A DNA stretch of 64,000 nt from JBCCQH01 sp039024435. Lineage in GTDB: Bacteria > Bacteroidota > Bacteroidia > J057 > JADKCL01. Shown here piece after piece: positions 41,209-51,192 of this stretch. The stretch lies in NCBI GenBank assembly GCA_039024435.1, contig JBCCQH010000027.1, forward strand, positions 1 through 64,000, read 5' to 3'. A model generated the notes under the pieces. It made no database searches and was not told where the DNA came from. It worked only from the letters and a program-made list of their open reading frames with translations. The translations under genes were made by a program, and so were the position numbers. The stretch's first letter is position 1. Every line of letters starts with the position of its first letter.

Positions 41209-43736
41209 ACTACTGGAAATGGAACACCGCCCTCGGGGATTTCTTTTTCCGGAATTCCCGCAAAGGCCAGCGCATCCTGTTTTACCTGGACCGCAAACTC
41301 ATCGACCGGATCGGACAGGAACAAGGTCTCCCCGGCTGGGAAGATTTCTGCGCCAGCGTCCGCCAGGGTCCGCTGGAAGCATCCTGGCCCCACTACCTGC
41401 CGGAACTCGTGCAAGTGTGGTCCGATGGTCCCGAGTTTCACTACCCCTTTTTCCTGAATGGGATTGCGGCCCTCATCCTGGCCCACACCGAACGCCCGCA
41501 TCCCGATATGGGCTATTATGAATCCCTGGCCCATTTCGGGAAGCACCACCTGCATTCCACTGCCGATGCCCGGTCTGTGGTCCCACCGCTGGTCAATGCC
41601 TTTGCCCACATCCGGGAGTGGTCGGAAGCCTGGCCGGAAGTCCCCGGAACCTTCATCGACGAACCGATCCAGGAGTACCGCTACGTGGGCCGCATCCGCC
41701 ACCACGCCCTGATCTCCCCGGCCGAACGCCGCAATCTCCACCTGATCTGGCGGGACCTCACCCTAGAACCGGGACAGGGTCCCCACCTCGAATGGCTGAT
41801 CTATACGCTGGAGCAGCACCCCGAATCGGCGAGCTGGATTCCGGGAATGCTGACCTTGTTCGGGCACCGCAGTCCTGAGGTACGGAAGGTGGTCCACCAC
41901 TGGCTGCTGGAAGAACTGCGCACTTGGGATGGCAGTGCCCCGCCGACGCCCCAGTTGTACGAGCCGCCTTTTGAGGAAGGATTTGCCCTGCGGATGTCTT
42001 GGAGTCGCCGGGTGGGGATGGGCCTGCGCTTGCACCACCCCGACTGGAGCGGAGAGGTAACCCTGCGCCGGAAAGAAGCCCAAATCACCCTGCAAATCGG
42101 GGCGGATGGCTGGTCCCGGAACTTTACCTTTCCCGGAGGTGGAATAAATTTTACCGCGGAGGCCCCGGAGATCCGGGTACAAATGATCCAGCCCGTCCCG
42201 CGGGAGCTGTCGGCGTCTGTGTTTTCCTACTACTACCCCGCCGATGCCCTGGGCACCCTGGGATCGGATTACATCGGGCACGACCGGATGCTCCGGGAAC
42301 GGCCGCTGCAGCACTGCTTTCCGGCGCGTGAGCTGGCGTCCTGGCGGCAGTGGGCAAAAGAACACCGGGTAGAAAACTGGCGGGCAAAAGAAGCTCCGGC
42401 GGGATTTCCTCCCGGCTGGAAATTCTACGCTGCCGAGCAGATTCCCCCGCCGGAAACTTCTCCTGGCGCACACCTGCCCCGGGTTCGGCCCCCGGCTCCG
42501 CTGAGCAAAGTATTTCCGCTTTCGGCCGCGCACCGCACGCAACAGTGGCAGTATGCCGCGGATGGTCGCCGCTTGTCGCCTCCGGAAAGTGGAATCGGCC
42601 ATTTCTTCCTGGATGGAGTAGAGCACCGGTGCGTGGCAACTTGCGAATGGACCCTGGACCTCTCGGGCAAAGCGGATCCGCCCCCACCGGAAGCGGATCG
42701 GCTGGCCCCTCTGCTGGCGAAAAGGCAGGCGGTTATCCCCTTTCGGCAGTACTACGATCTATTGCAAGCGATTGCGGCGGAGCGGGGCGAGTCCCTGGAC
42801 ACCGTCGAAGCGCGCTACTACCGGCGCCTGACGGCGGCTTTGGGGTATTTTTTCGAAGATTCCCCCCGGCAGCAATTGCAACTGGCCCCCCCGGCGTTTG
42901 CCCTGTTGCCGGACAATCACCACGCAATCCGGGCTTCGCTCACCGGGATCTGGACGGCGGACTTGCGGAACATCGTGGTACAATGGTGCCAGGATCCGGC
43001 GCACGGACTTCAATTGGCGTGGGAGGAATCTACTGATCCCTACCTGCCCGCCGCCGGGTTCCTTACTTGTTTCCGCTTGGACTACCTGGTCGCCTTGCAC
43101 GCCGAATTGGAGCGCCGCTTTCCGGGGGTGGTCGGTCGGTGGACCCCTTGTTCCTATTCCCAAGCCCTGATCGAACGGCTCACCGTGCCGCGCCACCGCG
43201 GCTGGTTCAGCGAAGCGGAGGGATTGCGGAAACAAGTGGGTTCACCGGAAGCCCATTTCCTTTCCCCGGAAGACTACCGCTTCATCCCCCAAACGGGCGC
43301 GCCCATCTTCCCGATGCTCACCCGCAGCTACCACGAATGGTACGGCTACCCGATTTATACCTGGTGGGAAAGTGAGCAACAAGGTCACGACTGCAACGGC
43401 AACTGGGCGGTTTGGCGGCTGCTCCACGCCCATGGGGTTCCGGTCCTGTTCTCGGATCACCGCTGGAGCGACCACCTGTTGCTTCCGGTCCACTTGCCGC
43501 TGCCGGCGCTGGTGCGGCGGGCCCTCACCATGGCTTCTGGACTTCCGGGGAGTCCGGAAACCCATCCGCTTCCCGGCGGGCCGGAGCTGACCTGGCAACG
43601 CTACCCCAACATTCGCTACCCGATTCGGCGCCACCTGCCGCGTTTGCTTCTGGGCGCCACCGGTGTTTCCGCCCCTGAGTCGTTTTTCCACCGTCTCCAT
43701 CCCCAACCGCACAACCATGGACCAATTAATCAGTAA
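41205..43736 (+). CDS. Unrecognised 843-residue protein between methylase and DruE-like helicase
   Basis: Not recognised. The start, ATG 41205, overlaps the methylase stop as ATGA. The N-terminal 250 residues are helical, residues about 260-340 are strongly beta (SRRVGMGLRLHHPDWSG, ITLQIGADGWSRNFTFPGGG), and the C-terminal 200 residues hold conserved-looking aromatic and His positions (HEWYGYPIYTWWESEQQGHD, SDHRWSDHLLLPVHLPLP). No nuclease, helicase or methylase motif was found and no membrane helix. Its place next to a DruE-type helicase suggests the role of the large partner subunits DruG or DruH, but I cannot claim homology. It overlaps the helicase start by 20 bases. Confidence 0.7.
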   Translation: MNYWKWNTALGDFFFRNSRKGQRILFYLDRKLIDRIGQEQGLPGWEDFCASVRQGPLEASWPHYLPELVQVWSDGPEFHYPFFLNGIAALILAHTERPHPDMGYYESLAHFGKHHLHSTADARSVVPPLVNAFAHIREWSEAWPEVPGTFIDEPIQEYRYVGRIRHHALISPAERRNLHLIWRDLTLEPGQGPHLEWLIYTLEQHPESASWIPGMLTLFGHRSPEVRKVVHHWLLEELRTWDGSAPPTPQLYEPPFEEGFALRMSWSRRVGMGLRLHHPDWSGEVTLRRKEAQITLQIGADGWSRNFTFPGGGINFTAEAPEIRVQMIQPVPRELSASVFSYYYPADALGTLGSDYIGHDRMLRERPLQHCFPARELASWRQWAKEHRVENWRAKEAPAGFPPGWKFYAAEQIPPPETSPGAHLPRVRPPAPLSKVFPLSAAHRTQQWQYAADGRRLSPPESGIGHFFLDGVEHRCVATCEWTLDLSGKADPPPPEADRLAPLLAKRQAVIPFRQYYDLLQAIAAERGESLDTVEARYYRRLTAALGYFFEDSPRQQLQLAPPAFALLPDNHHAIRASLTGIWTADLRNIVVQWCQDPAHGLQLAWEESTDPYLPAAGFLTCFRLDYLVALHAELERRFPGVVGRWTPCSYSQALIERLTVPRHRGWFSEAEGLRKQVGSPEAHFLSPEDYRFIPQTGAPIFPMLTRSYHEWYGYPIYTWWESEQQGHDCNGNWAVWRLLHAHGVPVLFSDHRWSDHLLLPVHLPLPALVRRALTMASGLPGSPETHPLPGGPELTWQRYPNIRYPIRRHLPRLLLGATGVSAPESFFHRLHPQPHNHGPINQ

Positions 43737-46700
43737 AGAACCGATTTCCGCTTTTGAAGCCATCCGGGACAAATTCATCTTGTACCTGCAGACCGCTTAC
43801 CGGACCCGCTTCCGGTCCCTCGAACAGGAAAAGGAAGCCCTGCTGAAGCAGGCGCCCAACCTGTTTCAGTGGCCCTATGTGGAATTACAGCCAGACTACG
43901 CTTCTTCGGGAAAAAAGATCCCTGAACTCAGCCTCGAAGATCTGCCCGCGCTGGGAGCGTTGCTGGACCGGTTCAAGCTTCTAGTGGGCGGCAATCTCTT
44001 TTCGAACAAATACGCCCTCTACACCCACCAGTACGAGATGCTGTGTACCGCCCTGAGCGGTCGCCACAGCCTGATCACCTCGGGCACGGGCTCCGGAAAA
44101 ACCGAATCGTTTTTGCTGCCCCTGGTGGCCCAGTTGGTGAAGGAGTCGGGTCACTGGGGACCGATCAACCGCCACGAACTGGGGGACCGGTCCTGGTACG
44201 AGCAAGAAGGGGCAACGGCCCGGGCCCATCCCTACCGCGCCCACGAAACCCGTCCCGCCGCAGTCCGGGCCTTGGTGGTCTACCCGATGAATGCCTTGGT
44301 GGAAGACCAGCTCACCCGCCTGCGCAAGGCCCTGGACGGTCCCCGGGTGTGGGACATCTACGACGATCCGGAAGGATTTGCCGGGAACCGCATCTACTTC
44401 GGACGCTACATCGGGCCGACGCCGGTCTCCGGAACCGAAGAGCCAGAAACCACCGGCGACTCTGGAGATGCTACCCGGCAGGTCAACCGCAAGTCAAAGT
44501 CATTTGCCAACCGCAGCCGCATCCAGGCGATGCGCAGCGATTACGAAAAGATCACGACTTTTCTCAGTCAGGAATTTATCCCCGAAACCCTGCGGGACGA
44601 GGACATCCAATTCACCGTGCCGGCTTTTCCCGAGTGCCGCCAGGGGGTGGAGCTTCCGGTCAGTGCAGAAATGCGCACCCGGTGGGACATGCAGGCCACG
44701 CCCCCCGATATCCTGATCACCAACTTTTCCATGTTGAGCATCATGCTGATGCGGGCGGTTGAAGCGCCGATCTGGTCCCAGACCCAGGCCTGGTTTCACG
44801 GGGAAGACCTCACGGACCGCGATGCGCTTTCCCGGGAAGTCGTCCTCCAGGACCGCATCTTCCACGTCATCATCGATGAGCTGCACTTGTACCGCAATTC
44901 CGAGGGCATGGAAGATGCGGCCCTGCTGCGGAGTCTGCTCCTGAGCCTCAACATGATCGATGCCGACGGCCAACTGCATCCCCGGGTCCGGATCCTCACC
45001 TCGAGTGCTTCCCTGGGCGACGGCCAAGAAACCCAAGACTTCCTCGCGAAGTTTTTTGGGGTATTTGCCTCCGGAGAGGCGAAAACTCCGGCTTTTTCGG
45101 TCATCAACGGTGATTCGCGCCCATTTGACCGGGAGGTCCCCGCAACGATGCCCCACGCCGAAGAACTGGTGCGCCTGGCGGAACTGCCCGGATTTCCCGA
45201 GCCCGATCCCGGAGAGGTCGCGGATATTTTGCGGAAAATGGTCGCGTCGCCGGTGGATCACGCTGCTTCGGGTCCGGAATTGATTCGGATCTGGTACGCC
45301 GAACACCAACTGAAAGACCGCATCAAGGCGACCTTTCAACGGCATCCCCGACGGGAAGATGAGCCGGCGACCATTCCCCGGAGCGTAGAAGTGCTGGGTC
45401 AAAAGTGGTTTCCGAAGCTTGCTGATTTCGCAGCGATCAAGGCCCTGAAGGCATTTTTCTACCTCCGGGGACGCCTGCACGACCGCGAATACCCCAGCCT
45501 GCGGTTCCACTACTTCTTCAAGTTCATCCAGGGACTTTGGGCGGAAGCCCAACCCAATCGCGGGACCAAGCCCGAACCGGGCCACCACCTCAAGGAGCAG
45601 AAGCCGGTCGGGCAACTCTCCTACACCCCGCGCCAACTGGCCCCGGGGAGCAACAACCGGATGTTTGACTTTTTGCGCTGCGAAGTCTGCGGTACGGTAT
45701 TCCTCGGCGGACAAAAGAAATACATCTCCCCGAACAACCACGCCGAGTGCCAGGTCACCATTTCCAGTCCCGATCTCGAAAGCCCCCTGGGCAATCTCCC
45801 CACGATATCCCGCCAAAACTACCTCGATTACGCAGTGTTTTGGCCATTTTCGGATGCCCTCGACGATGAGGTCGATTCCCAAAAGCCCTACCTCAAGCGG
45901 GACATCCCCATGGACTGGAACCAGCGGATCCCCAACTCGGGCAAGCGCGACCGGGGCACCTGGGTAAAGGCCAGCCTCAATACCGAGCTGGGGATCCTAA
46001 GCGAGGGCACAGCAATCGGCGATGCGTACGCCAATGGCTACTGGTTCCAAGTGCGACGCATAAAGAATGGGGCGCTCGTCCACCAGCGGGATCCTATGAA
46101 AATAGCACTGCACGCTGCCTTGCCCAACGCCTGTCCCTGTTGCAAGCAGAATTGGGGCAATCGCCAGTTTGTGAAATCTCCCATCCGGTCTTTTCGCACG
46201 GGTTTTGGCAAGATGAATCAGGTTTTGCTCAAGGAGCTGGCCTACCAGCTCGACCACGATCCCGACCAGGGACACTTCCGCAAGCTGGTGGCCTTTTCCG
46301 ACTCCCGGGAAGATGCAGCCCGCCTGGCGTTTGACATCGAAAACCAGCATTTTCTGAATGTGGTGGAGGAGTACATGATGGAAATCTTCCAGCACCACCG
46401 GAAGGAAGAACAGGTAGAAGAAGAGCAGTTGCGCGGCATCCGCAAGCGGCAAATCGAGATGCTGGACCGCCTGCAGCGGGAGGAGGATGGCCCGGAAATC
46501 AAGGAATGGGCGCAAGCAAATCCCGACGCCTACCGGGAGGTCGCACAACTCCACAATTGGAGCAAAAGTTTCCTCGAAGAAGAGCAGGCCCAAGCCCAAG
46601 CCCAACGGGAAAAGTGGCAGCGCAAGGTGGATGGGCCCATTGAAGAGGTGCGGGTGGTGCCGGCCTGGAAATTGCTGGGCAAAGCGGGCAATACCACCGA

Positions 46701-49700
46701 GATGGGGCTGCTGATCGTGCGCTTGCTCCAGAAGGGAATCAATCCCGCCGGGGCCGATTCCCACGCCCAGTTCCACCAGGGATTTCCCTGGTATGAGTTC
46801 CTGAAAGTGGACCTCAGCAACGAACAGTTTGCCTGGAAAACCCCCGAGGAGATGGACCTGCGCACCGGGGAGGAGGACGTGATTCAGGAGTTTCAAAAAA
46901 AGGTCATCCGCAAACTGCGCGACTCGATCAGCGATGTGTTCTTCTCGAAGTTGGTGTACAGCCTGGAAGCGGCGGGGCAGGGCTATGCCTGCGTAAAGGC
47001 CGATCCGGATGAGCTGGAAACACATTTCCAAAGCTACGGCGACACGAAGGTGGCGGGCGAATTGCTGTATCAGTTTCTCAATGCGACGATCCGGGTGCTG
47101 GGCAACAATTTCAAGTACGAGATGGCAAGTTCGCGCTACGCACCGAATGTCCTGCCTTTTGATGCGCAAAACGATTGGGGCAAACAGGTGGAACGTTACC
47201 TGGCGCAGGCGGCGGAGGTGCTGCAAGTGGAAGATCCCCGGGTGCTGAAGCAGTTCTTTCTCGACCAGGCCCGGAAACAAAAAGTGCTCAAGGAATACCG
47301 CCCTTCTCGGGAAGGCTCCCAGGCGGGGGAAAGTTCGGGCTACTTGCTCTCACCGGATGACCTGCACCTGTACCTGGCCGAGCCACCGGATCCGGTGTGG
47401 CGTTGCGGCAAGTGCCAGCGCGATCACTTGCACCCATCGGCGGGGGTCTGTACGTTTTGTTTTTCGCCCTTGGCGGCGGAGCCCACTCCCGAACTCAGCA
47501 GCCGCAAGCTGGCGGTGCAGAATTACATTTCCCATCCCATCGTCCACCGGCGGGAGCCCATCCGAATCCACTGCGAAGAATTGAGTGGGCAAACCGACGA
47601 TCCCACCGCCCGCCAGATCGAGTTCAAGGGGGTCTTTCCGGAGGAGAACGAGCAAAAGTACCGGGTGGCGCGGCAGTTCCGGGAGATCGACGTGCTCAGC
47701 GTGACCACCACCATGGAAGTCGGGGTGGACATCGGGTCGCTGCAGGCGGTGTACCAGGCAAATATGCCGCCGACCCGCTACAACTACCAGCAGCGTGTGG
47801 GCCGCGGCGGGCGCAGTGGACAGGCGTTCAGTGTGGCCTTGACGCTGTGCCGGGGACGCAGCCACGACCAGTACTATTTTGAAAATGGCCTGCACCGCAT
47901 CACCGGAGATCCCGCGCCGCCGCCCAAGTTGTCTTTTCGCTACGAAGTCATTCGCCGGAGCATCACCAAGCACGTCCTGCGCCTGGCGTTTGCTCACCTG
48001 AAGACGGAGCACGAAGTCGCGCTGTCGTCCTCCCACAAGGACATGCACGGCGAGTTTGGCAGCCTGGGCGATTGGGTGGGAGGCACCAATTTCGTCGAGC
48101 AGTTGCGCGCCTGGTTGGGCGGTGACCGCTGTACCGGCGAAGTCCGCAAGATGTGGAAGGCGCTGGTCCCCCCGGATTCTGACCTCACGGACAAGGTGGG
48201 CGACTACCTGAACTGGCTCCGCTACGCGGAAAGCGGCTTGGTCGACCAGATCGATCAGGCCATTCGCAAAGACCTGGATATTCAACCCCACGAAACCCTC
48301 CAGGACCTCCGACGGGAGAACCAGCCCAAGGGACAGCTTCGTTTGTCCGAGCGCCTGTCCGAGTATGGTTTCCTCCCCGCCTACGGCATGCCGAGCAACG
48401 TGCGGAGCTTTTTTCACGGGAGTAAAAAAGGGGAGATGCTATCGATTGATCGGGACCTCGAACTGGCGATATTTGAGTTTTCGCCCGGTGCAGTGCGCAC
48501 CAAGGACAAGGCCGAGTACCAGGTCGCGGGCCTCAGCTACCCGATGTACTTCGGCAAACAACGGAAGCGAAACCAATACCCCTTTCTCCCCGCTGATCCC
48601 AATGATCGCTCGGCGATCATCGACCAGATCAATGCTTTTCCGGTGATGCGCTGCAAGGAATGCGGCAAAATCCACGGGCGCGCGGAAATCGAGGCCCAGG
48701 AATACGCCTGCGATTGTGGCCGCACCGATGAGGCAAGCCATTTTGACGACTTCACGATTGTCATTCCCAAGGCGTTCCGGGCGACCTATCTCGGCACCCA
48801 AAATGGCAAAACGGTCAAGCAGGAAGATTCCCGGTTTGCCTCGGCGGGATCGGTGACCATTGCCCAACCGCACAACCTGGAGGAGGTGCCACTGCTGGAG
48901 CAAAATGTCAAGCTGGAATTTTCCGACAGCCACCGGGAGCACCCCAGTTTTGTCTGGAAACTCAACACCAATGGCGGCAACTACTTCCGGGGCCACCTGT
49001 ACGATGACGGTGAACTGGTCAATCAGTGGTTCCCGGAAAATATGCAACCCAGATCGGCCCAACTGAGCAAAGAAAAAGCCCCGGAAAACATCGCTTTGGG
49101 AATGAAGAAGGTGACCGATTTGTTGTTCATTTCGCCGCGGGAGATTCCCGCGGGACTCAAGTTGCAGCCTCCCGGCAAAACCGAGGATCCGCAAGTCATT
49201 GCCCTCAATACGGCCCGGCAGGCGGCGGTCCTCTCCGGAGCGTACATCCTGCAGAAGGTGTTTGCCGAGCGGATGGACATTGCCCCGGAGGAGATCGAGA
49301 TTCCCCAATTGGATTTTGACGGCGCGCATCCCCGGATTGTGCTGGCGGACAAGCTCGCCAATGGGGCCGGCTTCGTCGCCGAGCTCAAGGACAACTTTGG
49401 GCGGATCCTCACCGCGGCGATCGATGCCGGGCCGGGGACTTTTCTCAGTCATGCATTGGCGCACGCCACGGGGCCCGATGCATGTGTTTCGAGTTGTCCG
49501 CAGTGCTTGCAGACCTACCTCAACCGGCAGGTCCACCACTTGCTGGACTGGCGGCTGGGGATTTCTTATCTGCGCTTGCTGGCCCAAGGCGAGAAATTTG
49601 ATGCCCACCTGGGGTTTGCTTCGTGGGAGAACGAAGCGTATCCCGAAATCACCGACTATTTCCGCCTGGCGGATGAATTTGCCGAGCGCATCGTCAAGTG

Positions 49701-49956
49701 GACCCACGAAAGCTACGCCCGGGTGGAGCAAGCGGGCCTGCACCTGCCGGTGCTTCTCAGCAAGGGCCCAGGGTTGCCGCGGGCCATCTTGTTGGTGCAT
49801 CCGTTTTGGGATTTGGACCGTCCGGGGGAGGTGCTTGAGGGGGCGATTCAGCTTGCGCTGGACCACACGGAGAAGCGGGCGCACTTGCGGTTTTTGGACG
49901 TGTTCAATCTGGTGCGCCGCCCGGCTTGGGTCAAGCAGTTCCTGATCGATGATTGA
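43717..49956 (+). CDS. Giant DEAD-box helicase with DUF1998 (DruE-like)
   Basis: A 2079-residue SF2 helicase. ATG 43717 is preferred. Motifs: Q-like HQYEM near 105, Walker A TSGTGSGKTES (121-131), Ia VVYPMNALVEDQL, motif II DELH (387-390), III SSASLG (near 429), and VI QRVGRGGRSG (1359-1368). Four zinc-ribbon-like cysteine sets: CEVCGTVF (about 655), CPCCKQ (about 806), CGKCQRD...CTFC (1228-1250) and CKECGK...CDCG (1645-1668). The C-terminal DUF1998/MZB region has CVSSCPQCLQTYLNRQ (about 1923), as in MrfA and DruE. Length, DEAD type and DUF1998 match Druantia DruE rather than the SNF2-type DISARM helicase. It probably translocates on invading DNA. Confidence 0.88.
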   Translation: MDQLISKEPISAFEAIRDKFILYLQTAYRTRFRSLEQEKEALLKQAPNLFQWPYVELQPDYASSGKKIPELSLEDLPALGALLDRFKLLVGGNLFSNKYALYTHQYEMLCTALSGRHSLITSGTGSGKTESFLLPLVAQLVKESGHWGPINRHELGDRSWYEQEGATARAHPYRAHETRPAAVRALVVYPMNALVEDQLTRLRKALDGPRVWDIYDDPEGFAGNRIYFGRYIGPTPVSGTEEPETTGDSGDATRQVNRKSKSFANRSRIQAMRSDYEKITTFLSQEFIPETLRDEDIQFTVPAFPECRQGVELPVSAEMRTRWDMQATPPDILITNFSMLSIMLMRAVEAPIWSQTQAWFHGEDLTDRDALSREVVLQDRIFHVIIDELHLYRNSEGMEDAALLRSLLLSLNMIDADGQLHPRVRILTSSASLGDGQETQDFLAKFFGVFASGEAKTPAFSVINGDSRPFDREVPATMPHAEELVRLAELPGFPEPDPGEVADILRKMVASPVDHAASGPELIRIWYAEHQLKDRIKATFQRHPRREDEPATIPRSVEVLGQKWFPKLADFAAIKALKAFFYLRGRLHDREYPSLRFHYFFKFIQGLWAEAQPNRGTKPEPGHHLKEQKPVGQLSYTPRQLAPGSNNRMFDFLRCEVCGTVFLGGQKKYISPNNHAECQVTISSPDLESPLGNLPTISRQNYLDYAVFWPFSDALDDEVDSQKPYLKRDIPMDWNQRIPNSGKRDRGTWVKASLNTELGILSEGTAIGDAYANGYWFQVRRIKNGALVHQRDPMKIALHAALPNACPCCKQNWGNRQFVKSPIRSFRTGFGKMNQVLLKELAYQLDHDPDQGHFRKLVAFSDSREDAARLAFDIENQHFLNVVEEYMMEIFQHHRKEEQVEEEQLRGIRKRQIEMLDRLQREEDGPEIKEWAQANPDAYREVAQLHNWSKSFLEEEQAQAQAQREKWQRKVDGPIEEVRVVPAWKLLGKAGNTTEMGLLIVRLLQKGINPAGADSHAQFHQGFPWYEFLKVDLSNEQFAWKTPEEMDLRTGEEDVIQEFQKKVIRKLRDSISDVFFSKLVYSLEAAGQGYACVKADPDELETHFQSYGDTKVAGELLYQFLNATIRVLGNNFKYEMASSRYAPNVLPFDAQNDWGKQVERYLAQAAEVLQVEDPRVLKQFFLDQARKQKVLKEYRPSREGSQAGESSGYLLSPDDLHLYLAEPPDPVWRCGKCQRDHLHPSAGVCTFCFSPLAAEPTPELSSRKLAVQNYISHPIVHRREPIRIHCEELSGQTDDPTARQIEFKGVFPEENEQKYRVARQFREIDVLSVTTTMEVGVDIGSLQAVYQANMPPTRYNYQQRVGRGGRSGQAFSVALTLCRGRSHDQYYFENGLHRITGDPAPPPKLSFRYEVIRRSITKHVLRLAFAHLKTEHEVALSSSHKDMHGEFGSLGDWVGGTNFVEQLRAWLGGDRCTGEVRKMWKALVPPDSDLTDKVGDYLNWLRYAESGLVDQIDQAIRKDLDIQPHETLQDLRRENQPKGQLRLSERLSEYGFLPAYGMPSNVRSFFHGSKKGEMLSIDRDLELAIFEFSPGAVRTKDKAEYQVAGLSYPMYFGKQRKRNQYPFLPADPNDRSAIIDQINAFPVMRCKECGKIHGRAEIEAQEYACDCGRTDEASHFDDFTIVIPKAFRATYLGTQNGKTVKQEDSRFASAGSVTIAQPHNLEEVPLLEQNVKLEFSDSHREHPSFVWKLNTNGGNYFRGHLYDDGELVNQWFPENMQPRSAQLSKEKAPENIALGMKKVTDLLFISPREIPAGLKLQPPGKTEDPQVIALNTARQAAVLSGAYILQKVFAERMDIAPEEIEIPQLDFDGAHPRIVLADKLANGAGFVAELKDNFGRILTAAIDAGPGTFLSHALAHATGPDACVSSCPQCLQTYLNRQVHHLLDWRLGISYLRLLAQGEKFDAHLGFASWENEAYPEITDYFRLADEFAERIVKWTHESYARVEQAGLHLPVLLSKGPGLPRAILLVHPFWDLDRPGEVLEGAIQLALDHTEKRAHLRFLDVFNLVRRPAWVKQFLIDD

Positions 49957-50907
49957 TCATTCCAGGAGGCCGTCGAGCAGCAGTTCGCGGTAGGTGCGGC
50001 CATTTTCTGTATGAACCCAAGACCGAGGTCCGGCAGTCTGGCGACCTAGAACGGTAGAAGAGGCCGCACTTGTGGAACTAAAGACGACATCTTCGGTGAA
50101 TCGGTAGTGTTTTCCATCTCGTACTACCAACCCTTCGAGCATGAGCTTTTCCCGCAGCCGGATCCAGTTGGCACCAATCGACTTTGAGACGCCGTATTTC
50201 ATCTGTGAGCCCTTGGTTACGACGATGTGGCCGTCTTTGATGTACATGAATGCTTTGAGTCTGGTCGACTTTATCCGGTACAGGTCTACCGCTTGCTGAA
50301 TGGGCGACTCCTCTTTCTTCGAAGGAGGTGTCACAGGGTCAGGAGCAGGTTCTTTTTCCGGCGAAGGCGCACTTTCCTGATTCGGAGCGGTAAGTAGTAC
50401 GGTCGGATTGGTAAACTCAAACCCCAACAGCGGAAGCAATATCTGCATGTTGCCCAGAAAGTCGTTCATGCTGTAGCGTTTGCCTTCCGACATGGGCGGC
50501 GCTTTGGAGTCTTGTTTGTTTTCGACTTCGGAGGTTTTGTTGTCGTGGGCGAGTTTGATCAAACGGTGTTCCAGGTACTTGATGCTGTTGATGTTGAGCA
50601 GGGTATCGGTGCTGGTAAAGGCCACAAAAGCATCAAAGGAGCGCCGAGAGCTTTTCGCCAGATGGGTCCGCAAACGGTCCCGCAAAGTGCCCGATTGCCC
50701 GATGTAAACGCGTTCGGTAAAAGCGTGTCTCTGAGGGGGAGATTTCAATATGTAGACCCCCGGACGGTCAAATTCGGCGCGTTTCAGGATTTCCCCGGCC
50801 CGTTCCACCGGCGAATAGGTCGCCCGGCCCACCCAACTGGTGATCAAGGCCGTCTTAGGACCTTCCGGAGTTCCGTCCAAAAGCAGCATTTCAATCTCTT
50901 TGGCCAT
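49957..50907 (-). CDS. GIY-YIG nuclease with C-terminal DUF4357
   Basis: A 316-residue protein. The start is ATG 50907 (MAKEIEMLLLDGTPEG). The GIY-YIG domain has GVY at 50-52, YIG at 68-70, catalytic Arg near 77 (LRDRLRTH) and Glu near 113 (KYLEHRLIKL). A Pro/Glu/Lys-rich linker leads to DUF4357 (YIKDGHIVVTKGSQMKYG to RLREKLMLEGLVV). This domain pair occurs in restriction-related loci. Its stop abuts that of the helicase with no gap, on the opposite strand, so it has its own promoter. Likely the cleaving component of the defence region, or a nearby independent defence gene. Confidence 0.9.
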   Translation of the reverse strand: MAKEIEMLLLDGTPEGPKTALITSWVGRATYSPVERAGEILKRAEFDRPGVYILKSPPQRHAFTERVYIGQSGTLRDRLRTHLAKSSRRSFDAFVAFTSTDTLLNINSIKYLEHRLIKLAHDNKTSEVENKQDSKAPPMSEGKRYSMNDFLGNMQILLPLLGFEFTNPTVLLTAPNQESAPSPEKEPAPDPVTPPSKKEESPIQQAVDLYRIKSTRLKAFMYIKDGHIVVTKGSQMKYGVSKSIGANWIRLREKLMLEGLVVRDGKHYRFTEDVVFSSTSAASSTVLGRQTAGPRSWVHTENGRTYRELLLDGLLE

Positions 50908-51192
50908 CGCTATACCCTCACAATTTTGCCCTAAATATACAATTTGTCGAATTAATTCATTGGCGGGTGCTTTGCACGGACGGATGGCACTTTTGCCTGA
51001 GAGACCGGGATAGTCCAAACTTTGCTCAGTTGTCGTCTTTTCATGGATTAACTGCCCAATTCTCAAGCAGTCGTACCGAGAAAGCTGGGGCTGATTCATC
51101 GCAACTGCGATGCCGAGGGCGCGTTTTCGGTCGATGATTGGGGACGGAACAATTGCATTGCGCGGCGGTGGCGGAGCGCGTAAATTATCGGC

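Noticed and set aside
43717..49956. DISARM (DrmA/DrmB) or BREX assignment
   Set aside because: The helicase is DEAD-type with DUF1998 in one chain, no PLD protein (DrmC) or PglZ/BrxC gene is present, and the methylase is of the Dam class.
32000..51000. CRISPR array or cas genes
   Set aside because: No regularly spaced direct repeats or Cas motifs were seen.
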